Assembly: GCA_023212695.1 (NCBI GenBank)
Contig: JALCCG010000102.1
Location: 1 to 64,000 of the forward strand
DNA from: Sporisorium sorghi
Lineage: Eukaryota; Basidiomycota; Ustilaginomycetes; Ustilaginales; Ustilaginaceae
Length of the DNA: 64,000 nucleotides
Reading direction: 5' to 3'
Shown here: positions 11,056 through 20,436 of the stretch, piece after piece
How the letters are laid out: each line of letters opens with the position of its first letter
Position numbering within the stretch: the first letter of the stretch is position 1
Made by a program: the position numbers and the translations under genes
Notes under the pieces: generated by a model
Told to the model about the DNA's origin: nothing
What the model saw: only the letters and a program-made list of their open reading frames with translations
The model's database searches: none

Positions 11056-11397
11056 TTTGATGTACTTTTGTTGTTGTGGAAAGACGGAAAGAGATGAGGA
11101 GGTGAAGTGGCTTACGAGGATCACTGATCGCAAGTAGCAAACACAATCACCAAAGGAAAGGAGTCTGTCGTCGTGAGATCGACTTTTTGGGAATCTTCAA
11201 AGGAAGAAAGAGCGTGTGTGGCGCTCTAAAAGAAAGAGATGATGAACAGCGCTAGCAGTAAGCTCTGTGTGATGAGAAGGTATACGCCTGTGGCGGGAGG
11301 GAAAAAGGATGGTGGTGAAAGAAAGAAGGAAAGTGTTGGTATCGCTCGCACAAGTCAAAAGAGCGAGCGCACAGTCGATCGTCGAGCGTATCAGACG

Positions 11398-11431
<34 letters not shown>

Positions 11432-11799
11432 AAAAAATTAAAAAATTTTGCAGGCAGGGCGAGGCAGGAAGGAAAAAGCGCGATCTCCCCAATCACAGAG
11501 CGCGCTATTCAACATCAGCGAGAACGGCGAGAAGAAGAAGAAGAAAAGAAAGTTGGAAGCACAAACGGAAGGGAGAAAAAAAAAAATCCTGATCTTCTCG
11601 GCTTCTGCTGTCCCGCCGCTTCTTGCTCGAGTTCAAGCGACACTGCTCTAGTGCCCAAAGGAAATTCGAACTTTCAACGCCTCCTCCTCGCGCATCTGGA
11701 ATTTCTTCCAATTTTCTCAAAATTTTTATTTCAAAACGAAAGCTGCTGCAAGGGCGGATTCAAATCAGGACTTGATTGTTGGGGCTCTGCTCTCTCCTC
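11056..11799. promoter_or_regulatory. Upstream region of EF3 with A32 tract
   Basis: The presumed promoter and 5' UTR of the EF3 gene read leftward from here. It contains a run of 32 A at 11398-11429 followed by AT-rich sequence to about 11450, and purine-rich stretches around 11525-11590. Long dA tracts exclude nucleosomes and often mark strong fungal promoters. No coding sequence is supported. The exact transcription start cannot be seen. Confidence 0.45.
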
Positions 11800-12560
11800 T
11801 CAAAAATTCAACTTGCAAACGTGGACGTCGCCGCTGAAGATCCAAAGATGAGCTTGTCTCGTACGGGATGTCTTAGTCGCGCTTGTCACGACCTCGAGCA
11901 ACGAGACCATCAGCAGCGCCGAAGCAGCACCTCTCGCAAATGCTTCTCCGTAGACCGAGTAACGGGAGTGCTCCTCCAAAGCTGCATCCTCACTCCAGCA
12001 AGAGGCGGCTTTGATCTTTGCTGGAACGAGCGTTTTCGATCGCATCTCCGGGCTTGCAACCCTTCTAACCTTGCGGCGATGGCTATGAGTATTTCAACTT
12101 GCGTGAAGATGTCCGCAATCCAGCCTTTCGGTGACTCTGGGATGTCCTGAACCCCTTGGCGCGCCACAAGCAGGAGAAATTGCGCTGCTCTTCAAGCGCA
12201 AGACAGGTCGTGTCCTAAGCAGCGCCCACGGGAGAACCATGCGCTGCTCGTGGAACCCTGTTGCGTCCCTCCCGGAAGGCTTCGTAGGTATCGCGGTCCA
12301 CTAAAGGCTCGACGACCGTGACATGTGTGGAGCGGAAAGACGACGTGGATGCATTGACTGAAGCGAAAGAGTAGCAGCAGCAGCTAGCAGTCGCGATGTG
12401 CCTGCAACTGCTTCGCTTCTGTAATGGATAAGAAGAATGTTTCCTCGGGATCTTGAGCTTCGCCATGGCCCCGATAACGGCTTTCGAAGGAGGAGCAAAG
12501 CTTCAATGTCGGCATCTGAAATCCACGCTGGAAGTGAGACAAGGATCACAGCCAACTGCT
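11800..12560 (-). pseudogene. Broken coding-like remnant, minus strand
   Basis: Minus-strand frames here read as protein-like segments that are interrupted by stops and frame changes. From right to left these include ILVSLPAWISDADIEALLLL (about 12485-12550), a piece starting MAKLKIPRKHSSYPL at 12466 and containing VEPLVDRDTYEAF, and a piece with GEAFARGAASALLMVSLLEV (about 11900-11960). No single intact frame joins them, and no GT-AG pattern obviously rescues it. I do not recognise a family. It may be a decayed gene, an unannotated multi-intron gene, or chance open frames in GC-rich DNA. Confidence 0.3.
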
Positions 12561-12679
12561 TGCTGCACAGAACTGGGCGTACGTCTTTCCTTCGACTTTC
12601 GCCTCAGCAGCGTGCGGGGCTGAGCGGAAATGAACCAAGCTCGATCAAGTCGCCGCGGGCTCGATATCATGCACGATTC

Positions 12680-14395
12680 GACCGCGGGAAAGTGCATCAA
12701 GCGCAGGAAACCCACTTCAAGAAAGCCGCCGAGTGCAAGCAGGGTGTCTCTCTGCCGGTGCAGAAGCGCCCAATCCCTGTCGGTCTGGACGAAGATGCCA
12801 ATATCGTCGCCCCCCGGCCGCAAGGCTGGTCAGGTCACGAAACGAATTCGGCCCGGTAGCACCAACGACGAGGTAGATGAGGTGATCTTCATTGATGTGA
12901 AGGCGGGCAAGGCCAAGGAACAATCCCGAGTCTATGCACCGAGCGAGCCGAGCGATGTGGACGATGACACCGACGTCATCAGCCCCACCCGCAAGGCGGA
13001 TCAAATCACGAAACGAGCTCTGCTTGTGATCGAGGACAAGGACGAGGACGATAGCGACGAAGGTTCGAGCGATGGCGGGAGCGTCTCATCGTCCTCGAGC
13101 TATGACACGGAGGAGAAATAGAAGAAAGCGAAGGGCAAGGGCAAGAGCAAGGCGAGAGGCAAGGCTAAGGCTAAGGCCAAAGGAAAAGGCAAGTCCAGGG
13201 CCAAAACTCTGTCTGAAGGCTCCGCTGGTGCCGAAGGCACAAAGTCTGGCGAGGGCCACAGCCCTCCATGCAGGAGCTGGAAGGCTCGCTGGGGCAAACG
13301 GTGGTCATCTCCGACCAGGCAGGCAAAGAGAAAGAGGTCATTCGTTACCAAACGGCCTGCCGCTTCCTGACGGTCTAAAATGGAAGAGTTCAGGCTGCAA
13401 CGACGCACGCACGCTTGACGACGTAAGAGGCCGAGAAGACCCGCGCCGTCCTTCGCGAGCGAGATAACGCCTCGCTCACTGGATCAAAAAAGGTCGTCCG
13501 ACACACCATCCTTGTCATCAATGGGATTCAATACGACAACGTCAGAGTTGGCATCAAGGAGAAGCGCTTCAGGCGCGATGACGGCTCCTCTGTCCACCCT
13601 TGAGGGCAGGATCCAGCGATGTTATGGGACTGGACTCAGGATGATCAGCCCTCGCAGGCATTACTTGCATCCTCTCTGCTACTCCTCCGCCCATGCTATC
13701 CACGGTGTCGAAGCAAGTCGTGGCTTCTCAACCTCTCAGCCTGGCTCCCTGGAGGACTTCAAGAAAGAAGCCCAGCAGTTCGTCTCCGAGTCGAAGTTCT
13801 TCAACTTCTTCAGGAGGAGTGACAGGAGGGTCATTGGCTCGCTTGGCATGAACAAGCACTTTGGAATTGCCTTCGTCAGGAAGCAGGACCCCAGGCTGTC
13901 GCTTGCAGAGCACGATCTGCTCAAGATCGAGAAGCTCGATGTCTGCTGGTGGCAGAATATTGATCAGCGCATCCACACCAACGTCTACAACCACACGGAA
14001 GAGACGTTGTACCATCACCTCACCCGTTAGCCGTCGTTCGTATCTTGCTCGCCTCGTCTCAATCACTTGCAGTCTCACGGAAAACGGTGGGAACCTGTTG
14101 CGAGCTTGGAGAGACTTTGTGATTCGTGGCGACGCAATTCCGTCTCCAGAGCCATCCTCGAGATGGCGGTTCCATTCGGTCGGTCTCGTGCGCGCGCCTA
14201 TTGACTACGTCCGTCGACAGAGCTTTGGGTACCACAACATCCTTTGGTCCAGCATCGCCGAGTACATTCTCACCGTGTGTCAGAAACGCTTCGGCCACGC
14301 TCAAGCGTCAGAGTGGGCGGTTGCGCGACCACGACGTTGGTTCAGGACCTGGGCGAGCACCTCCGGCGATGGCGACGAGAGTGGTCAAGCACCAT
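12680..14395 (+). pseudogene. Broken coding-like remnant, plus strand
   Basis: Several protein-like segments follow one another on the plus strand but are split by stops and frame changes. About 12800-13121 gives an acidic segment in which the motif SPTRKADQITKR occurs twice in related form, ending at TAG 13119. Past that stop the same frame continues as a Lys/Gly/Ala-rich stretch. A different frame from ATG 13268 starts MQELEGSLGQTVVISDQAG and runs to a stop near 13376; the same frame later reads KKVVRHTILVINGIQYDNVR (about 13485-13545). Another frame gives LEDFKKEAQQFVSESKFFNF and ends at TAG 14028-14030. A last piece, LVQDLGEHLRRWRREWSS, ends at TGA about 14395. No family is recognised. 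The pattern fits a degenerating gene better than an intact spliced one. Confidence 0.35.
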
Positions 14396-14792
14396 GATCG
14401 GGTGACAGACTTGGAAACCGGGCGACCCAGGAGGCAAGAGGAGTTGTCGGAGCGAGGAGGCTCATCTCGAGGGTAGAGCCGCGGGCCGACTTCGATTGCG
14501 AGCGATCAAGAAAACCGATACAAACGTCGGAAGGAGCTCAAGGCTGCGGAATCGAGTCCGGGAACGCGGGAATCTCCCGATCCCAGGCAAATCCAAATTC
14601 CCCGATTGTGACAGCGCTCTACTCCACATGCGCGTAACTCAGCACAGCCGCAGCTGAGAAATATGAATGCCGCATCCATCAATCTCTCCGCACTTTCAAC
14701 CACCTCCCAAACTGTCACCTCATCCAGCGGATATCGAGCAGCCTGCTTTCGGCGCGCCCTCAAGCCCATTTGGCCGGGGCTGACTGCCCAAG

Positions 14793-17336
14793 ATGAAGTT
14801 CTACATTGACGAGCTTCCCGTGCTCTTCCCGTACCCCAAGATCTATCCAGAGCAATATGCGTACATGACCGATCTCAAGCGCACGCTCGACGCCAACGGC
14901 CACTGCGTCCTCGAGATGCCTTCCGGAACTGGCAAGACCGTCTCGCTACTCAGCTTGATCGTTTCGTACCAGCTCTTCCATCCCGCCAAGCGCAAGCTCA
15001 TCTACTGCTCGCGTACCGTCCCCGAGATCGAAAAGGCGCTTGCAGAGTTGAAGCGTCTGATGGAGTACAGAGCAAGATACAACGTCAAGGAAGGCGAAGA
15101 ATCGGAGGTGGTCAAGAACGAGGCAAAGGGCAGCAACGGTCCTGGAGAGCACAACGTCGAGATGAAAGGAAAGGGCAAAGCGGGCGGCCCGATGGAGGAC
15201 ATCCTCGCGCTTGGTCTCAGTTCTCGTAAGAACCTCTGCATCCACCCTGACGTCAGTCGCGAACGCAAGGGCAAGGTCGTCGACGCGAGGTGTAGAGACA
15301 TGACCAGTAGCTGGGCCTGCGAGAAGGGCCGTCAAGATCCCGGCAGCGTCGAGCTATGCGACTTCCACGAAGAACTCGGCAAGATGGAGCCAGGCCAGCT
15401 CATACCGCAAGGCGTATGGACGCTCGAAGAAGTCAAGGAGTATGCGCGCGACAAGGGCATCTGTCCTTACTTTGCCATCCGACGCATGCTTCCCTTCGTC
15501 GACATCATCATCTACAGCTTCCACTACCTTCTCGACCCAAAGATCGCCGAGCAGGTCAGCAAGGAGATGAGCAAGGATGCCATCGTGGTGTTCGACGAGG
15601 CGCACAACATCGACAACGTCTGCATCGAGTCGCTCTCCATCGATCTCACACGGCCCATGCTCGACAGCGCATACCGCAGCATCAACCAGCTCTCGGAACG
15701 CGTCGACGAAATCAAGAAGACGGATGCATCCAAGCTGCAAGACGAGTATGCGCGCCTGGTCCAGGGCTTGCAAGAGCAGGGCGAGCAGAGAGAAGCCGAA
15801 TCCTTCATGGCGAATCCAGTGCTCCCAGACGATCTCTTGTCAGAAGCCGTGCCGGGCAACATTCGTCGTGCGGAACACTTCGTCGCGTTCTTGAAGCGCT
15901 TCGTCGAGTACCTCAAAACGCGCATGCGCGTCCTTCACGTCGTGGCCGAAACACCCGCCAGCTTCCTGCAGCATTTGAAAGACATCACCTACATCGAGCG
16001 CAAGCCGCTGCGCTTTTGTGCCGAACGACTCCGCATGCTCGTCAGCACGCTCGAGCTCACCCGCCTCGACGAGTTTTCCGCATTGCAAAAGGTCGCAGCA
16101 TTCGCCACTCTGGTCGCCACGTACGACAAAGGCTTCCTGCTCATCCTCGAACCTTTCGAAACCGAGAACGCCACCGTGCCAAATCCCATCTTCCACTTCA
16201 CATGCCTCGATGCGAGTCTGGCCATCGCTCCCGTCTTTGAACGCTTCTCGAGCGTCATCATCACCAGCGGTACCATCAGCCCGCTCGACATGTACCCCAA
16301 GATGCTCAAGTTCGATGCCATCGTTCAAGAGTCGTACGCCATGACACTCACACGCCAATGTTTCCTGCCCCTCGTCATTACGAGAGGCAGCGACCAGGTC
16401 GCCATCAGCTCGCGCTTCGAGGTGCGAAACGATCCCGCCGTGGTGCGCAACTACGGCAGCATCCTCATCGAGTATGCCAAGTGCGTGCCGGACGGCATCG
16501 TCGCCTTCTTCCCGTCCTACCTTTACATGGAGAGCATCGTCGCTGCGTGGCACGACATGGGCATCCTCGACGAAGTGTGGAAGTACAAGCTGATCTTTAT
16601 CGAGACACCAGACGCGCCTGAAACGAGCATTGCGCTCGAAAACTACCGCAGAGCGTGCGACAATGGACGCGGTGCCATCCTGCTGTCCGTCGCCAGAGGC
16701 AAGGTGTCGGAAGGAATCGATTTCGACCACAACTATGGACGTGCCGTCATCATGTTTGGCGTGCCGTATCAGTATACCGAGTCGCGTATCCTCAAGGCTC
16801 GACTGGAGTTCTTGCGGGACAACTTCCGCATCCGCGAGAACGATTTCTTGACGTTCGACGCCATGCGACACGCGGCGCAGTGCGTCGGACGAGTACTGCG
16901 AGGTAAGACGGACTACGGACTCATGGTGTTTGCCGACAAGCGATTCGCACGCGCGGACAAGCGCAACAAGCTGCCCAAGTGGATCGCGCAGTACATCAAG
17001 GAGACGCACTCGAACCTGTCGACGGACATGGCGATTGTCGAGTCGAAGCTCTTCATCCGCTCCATGGCGCAGCCGTACCCAGAGGGCAAGAACGGCGTCA
17101 GTCTGTGGGAGCTGGCCGACATCGAGTCGCGGCAGGCCAAAGAAAGGGAGACGTTTGCCAAGCTCATGGGTGGCCAGCTCAAGGTGGATGCCAACGGAGA
17201 GGTGGTGGATAAGGACGACAGCGACTCGGACATGGACGATGGCGGCAAGCACGAGGACGACTTTGACAAGGAGTTCGGAGAGGGCCACGACCTGGTGCAG
17301 ATCAGCGAGATGGATCACGTCATGCAGGAGGTTTGA
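14793..17336 (+). CDS. RAD3: TFIIH helicase Rad3/XPD
   Basis: The 847-residue product is the 5'-3' DNA helicase of TFIIH, used in nucleotide excision repair and as a TFIIH structural subunit in transcription initiation. Walker A (PSGTGKT) is near residue 43, the DEAH box (VFDEAHNID) near 266, motif V (GKVSEGIDF) near 636 and motif VI (QCVGRVLRGKTDYG) near 696. The four iron-sulphur cysteines are probably C149, C167, C189 and C224; their spacing of 18, 22 and 35 is close to that of human XPD. They sit 33 residues further on than in human XPD, because a Lys/Gly/Glu-rich segment is inserted just before them (about residues 94-140). The C-terminus has an extra acidic tail. No intron is needed. 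The ATG start gives the conserved N-terminus MKFYIDELPVLFPY. Confidence 0.96.
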   Translation: MKFYIDELPVLFPYPKIYPEQYAYMTDLKRTLDANGHCVLEMPSGTGKTVSLLSLIVSYQLFHPAKRKLIYCSRTVPEIEKALAELKRLMEYRARYNVKEGEESEVVKNEAKGSNGPGEHNVEMKGKGKAGGPMEDILALGLSSRKNLCIHPDVSRERKGKVVDARCRDMTSSWACEKGRQDPGSVELCDFHEELGKMEPGQLIPQGVWTLEEVKEYARDKGICPYFAIRRMLPFVDIIIYSFHYLLDPKIAEQVSKEMSKDAIVVFDEAHNIDNVCIESLSIDLTRPMLDSAYRSINQLSERVDEIKKTDASKLQDEYARLVQGLQEQGEQREAESFMANPVLPDDLLSEAVPGNIRRAEHFVAFLKRFVEYLKTRMRVLHVVAETPASFLQHLKDITYIERKPLRFCAERLRMLVSTLELTRLDEFSALQKVAAFATLVATYDKGFLLILEPFETENATVPNPIFHFTCLDASLAIAPVFERFSSVIITSGTISPLDMYPKMLKFDAIVQESYAMTLTRQCFLPLVITRGSDQVAISSRFEVRNDPAVVRNYGSILIEYAKCVPDGIVAFFPSYLYMESIVAAWHDMGILDEVWKYKLIFIETPDAPETSIALENYRRACDNGRGAILLSVARGKVSEGIDFDHNYGRAVIMFGVPYQYTESRILKARLEFLRDNFRIRENDFLTFDAMRHAAQCVGRVLRGKTDYGLMVFADKRFARADKRNKLPKWIAQYIKETHSNLSTDMAIVESKLFIRSMAQPYPEGKNGVSLWELADIESRQAKERETFAKLMGGQLKVDANGEVVDKDDSDSDMDDGGKHEDDFDKEFGEGHDLVQISEMDHVMQEV

Positions 17337-17663
17337 GCTGCACTGTCACTTTCATCAACTCATTGTGAGCTCATTTGTCGTCTGTGCTGCGCTCACGCCG
17401 TGACTTGTGATGAGGATCCTGCAGGATCTGTCTCGATCCAGATAGCCACGTAGACCGATTCAGTCTTGGCCCTCCGCGTCACCACGGTTAGACTTGACAT
17501 GAAAAAAAAACATTGACAGCATCGACACAGGCAAAGCCAGTGGCATTCGAGTGGCAGCTCAAGCCTCCTATCAAAGCTCTCTCAGAGTTCCACCGATCGA
17601 AACAGAGGGTATATATTCCAAAGCTATCCAACGCGCCATCGACGCTAAAAGTGAGTGTGACAA
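17337..17663. other. Convergent 3' intergenic region, no gene seen
   Basis: The 3' ends of RAD3 and of the DHHC gene face each other here. A TATATAT stretch lies near 17610. No coding sequence or repeat of note was seen. Confidence 0.5.
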
Positions 17664-19760
17664 TCAACGCAGCTCGGGCGGCCAGTCTTGCCTCTTGCGC
17701 CACACACCCTGCGCACCAAAGCGCGGATTCATGGGGAACTCGAGTCCCTCGTTGGGGTGTCTGCCGAGGGGCACGAACCACATCCACACCGACGCGCCGA
17801 GTGCTTGCTCTGTGTTGGTCCTCCACGCTCCTTTCCGTTTCTTTGCGGTGTGTGATGAAGTGTGTGCGTGCTGTTTTTCCTGTGCGCCGTTGATCGAGGG
17901 CGTGTCTTGCTGCTGCTGTTGACGCTGGTCAAAGTGGATCTCGTCGGACCCGCCCAGCCACCAGCGGTTCGCTTCGCTAGTCCAGCTGCCCCACTCGCGA
18001 TCCCATTCCCTCACCATCTGCCGCTTCTGCTTCAGCGCTCCCAACGCACCTCCCTTGCGCTGCGTCCCGACCCAGCGATCCACCAACACCCTCTCGCGCC
18101 CCTGCACCCTATTCACCCCGACATGCTCGATCGTCGTCATATTGCGCGCCATCAAAAACACATGCGTGCACAACAGCGCACCCGTGAACACCAAGAAGAT
18201 CCCCGAGATCGGGAACAACGACACAAGAAACCCATCCACCTTCCACGCCGAGCCGCCGCGCGGTGGTGCACCAAGCGAGCGCACGCCGCGGTGAAAAAAT
18301 ACGGCCGTGCTGACGAGCGTGTACGCCTCGAGCAGCGTGACCCAGAGCACAAAGATGAAGAAGAAGCGCTGGTTGTGCGCGCCCACGCATCCGCCCACCC
18401 AGGGACAGTGGTGGTCCATCTTGAGCACGCACGTGCCGCACCGCCGGCAGTGGTGTGCGCGCGGCGGTTTGACGCGCCGACAGCGGTGGCAGTAGAGCGC
18501 GGCGGGCGAGAGCGGTGGCGGGTCGTTTTGCGGTCGTCGCTGCGGGGCTGCCCAGCCAAAGGTGCCGCCTTCGGCTGGCGCATTGGTTTGCGTGGTGTCG
18601 CCGAGGGGTGGTCCAGGAGCTGGGTGTTCTGCCACTCGAGCACCCTCGCGCATACCCTGGCCTTCTGCTACGGCGGCGGCCAGAGGTCCAATCACACCAG
18701 CAAGTTGCGGATCAGCTGCTGCATCTGATGCTGCGACTTGATCTGTGGGTGACGAGGGATCTGCACCGAGTTGCTGATCCACACCCGGCGCCGCTGCTGC
18801 ATCGTCGTCCTTGATCGTGCTTCTAGAGATGTCGCGCGAGTGCGAAGAGTGCTGTGCAGCGAAAGCGTCTTGCTGCGGCTCGACGGATCCTGGCAGCACG
18901 CGCATGCTGTCCGAGGAAGCGCGGTAGCCTCCAAATCTCTCCAAGTCGGCGTTGAACGACGGATAGGGCAGCGAGGAAGACGGCGCCGGCGTGGAGCTCA
19001 GATGGCTCTGTCCGGGGATGGGCATGGGTGCGGCTGTAGTCTGCTCGTACTGCTGTGGATTTGGCGATACGGCAGCGGGAGGAGGATCGGATTCTGGGAC
19101 GTAGTCCTTGACCAAGCCGGGGCCTTTGGAGATGACGACCACATAGGACCACATTGTCATGAGCCACAGCACGACAAATCCTACTAGCAGACCGATACCT
19201 TGGCGTCTACTTCCGAGAGCGACTCCTTGGGGGTTCTGCTGAATGAGTCGGCTACACAGCCGCCATACGTAGGCCAAGAAAACCCAAAAGAGAATGGCAA
19301 ACACAATAGGGATGATAGCCTTTTTCGCGACAAGAGGATCACCGTTGTCGCGCCGTTGCTGTTCGGCTTGCACTCTGCTGACCTCCATGCGCTCGTTGAA
19401 GCGCACCACGTTTTGAGTGCAGGACTCGATGCTTTCGATGCAGCTCTGCATGCATTGTGGAGGCGGGGGTCGATCTGCTCGGTCTCGACGGCTGGTTGTG
19501 GGTCGCCCGACTTGTGCTGTGTCGGGGGCAGAGGGAATGAGACCGGGATCTGTTGCAGGATGGGTCTGTTGGTGGTTTATTTCTGCCTGAGCACTGGGTA
19601 CGGCAGGTTCAGCGTGCTTTGCGGACCAGACGTCCTGGGTCATCTTGGAAGGCGACGATTGTGCGCGTGCATCGTTCGAATCGACATGTGTATGAGAGGA
19701 CGTGGACAAGGCCGAAGTAGTACGATGGTCAGCGTCCAAAGATGCTTGGCCAGACACCAT
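17664..19760 (-). CDS. DHHC-type protein S-palmitoyltransferase
   Basis: The 698-residue protein is a membrane enzyme that attaches palmitate to cysteines of target proteins. The Cys-rich domain lies at about residues 420-470: paired Cys motifs CHRC and CRRC, then MDHHCPWVGGCVGAHNQRFF, with the catalytic Cys in DHHC near residue 450. Four membrane segments are visible, at about 148-170, 188-210, 470-495 and 515-545. A TTxE motif (TTIE) follows the fourth, as in Pfa3/ZDHHC enzymes. About 200 disordered residues separate segment 2 from the DHHC domain, and about 120 precede segment 1. It resembles the Pfa3 group, but the exact orthologue is uncertain, so no symbol is given. The C-terminal motif PLGRHPNEGLEFPMNPRFG looks conserved. 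Confidence 0.9.
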   Translation of the reverse strand: MVSGQASLDADHRTTSALSTSSHTHVDSNDARAQSSPSKMTQDVWSAKHAEPAVPSAQAEINHQQTHPATDPGLIPSAPDTAQVGRPTTSRRDRADRPPPPQCMQSCIESIESCTQNVVRFNERMEVSRVQAEQQRRDNGDPLVAKKAIIPIVFAILFWVFLAYVWRLCSRLIQQNPQGVALGSRRQGIGLLVGFVVLWLMTMWSYVVVISKGPGLVKDYVPESDPPPAAVSPNPQQYEQTTAAPMPIPGQSHLSSTPAPSSSLPYPSFNADLERFGGYRASSDSMRVLPGSVEPQQDAFAAQHSSHSRDISRSTIKDDDAAAAPGVDQQLGADPSSPTDQVAASDAAADPQLAGVIGPLAAAVAEGQGMREGARVAEHPAPGPPLGDTTQTNAPAEGGTFGWAAPQRRPQNDPPPLSPAALYCHRCRRVKPPRAHHCRRCGTCVLKMDHHCPWVGGCVGAHNQRFFFIFVLWVTLLEAYTLVSTAVFFHRGVRSLGAPPRGGSAWKVDGFLVSLFPISGIFLVFTGALLCTHVFLMARNMTTIEHVGVNRVQGRERVLVDRWVGTQRKGGALGALKQKRQMVREWDREWGSWTSEANRWWLGGSDEIHFDQRQQQQQDTPSINGAQEKQHAHTSSHTAKKRKGAWRTNTEQALGASVWMWFVPLGRHPNEGLEFPMNPRFGAQGVWRKRQDWPPELR

Positions 19761-20436
19761 GTTGGTGGGCGGGGACGATCCGTAAGGCTTCGTGCTGTCG
19801 AGATCTGATCAGGAGTGCTGATTCGTTGGCATCTTGAGGACTTGAGACCTGCTGTCGGGGATCTGGGATCTGAGCAGGCTGAGCAGGGTAACTGTATGGT
19901 GCAAGGAGGGAAGCAAGATGCTGTGCTGCTTCTGCTGTGCAAGCATGCGTGTGTTTTGGCAAGAATAAAATCTCCACTTGGGCTCGCTCGCCGAGTCTCT
20001 ACCGGCCGAATCGGCACCAGAAGTAGGATTGCAGCTTTGGAGCGAGCGAGCCTTGCTACTGGTAACCCGACTCGATGAGACCCTGCCCTGCATAAACGAG
20101 CTGTGGCTTGGGCTGGACAAGCAGCATCTGGCATACAGAGTAAACTCAAATTGCAGACTCTTGCATTCTCGACCAGCACCACTCTTCTCCTTCTCCTGGC
20201 TTACGTAACCAGTCCTTCTTCGCGATCCTCTCAGTTCACAAGTTGAACGTCTCCGCTCCCGAGCACCCCCTCTCAGTCGTAGCCATCCGCGGTTTCAGCG
20301 AGGTCGAAGGAGGGAACATACTGCAGGAGGCTCCGTACTCGGCAGCCAGGCATCGATTCTTCTGCATGTGCGATGCGTTAAGCGTGGTATACAAGTGAGT
20401 GACTGTCGAATGTGATCAGAGAGAGTGTAAACAAAG
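19761..20436. other. Intergenic region, no gene seen
   Basis: This lies between the start of the DHHC gene and the end of the serine-rich gene; both are on the minus strand. Short open frames on both strands lack recognisable features. The part next to 19761 presumably includes the DHHC promoter. Confidence 0.5.

Noticed and set aside
8077..11097. 1,006-codon open frame antisense to EF3
   Set aside because: It is Gly/Leu/Val/Asp-rich with no domain, and arises because the strong codon bias of EF3 leaves few stops on the opposite strand.
15840..17318. 492-codon open frame antisense to RAD3
   Set aside because: His/Val/Glu-rich shadow with no domain. RAD3 motifs on the plus strand are complete and conserved.
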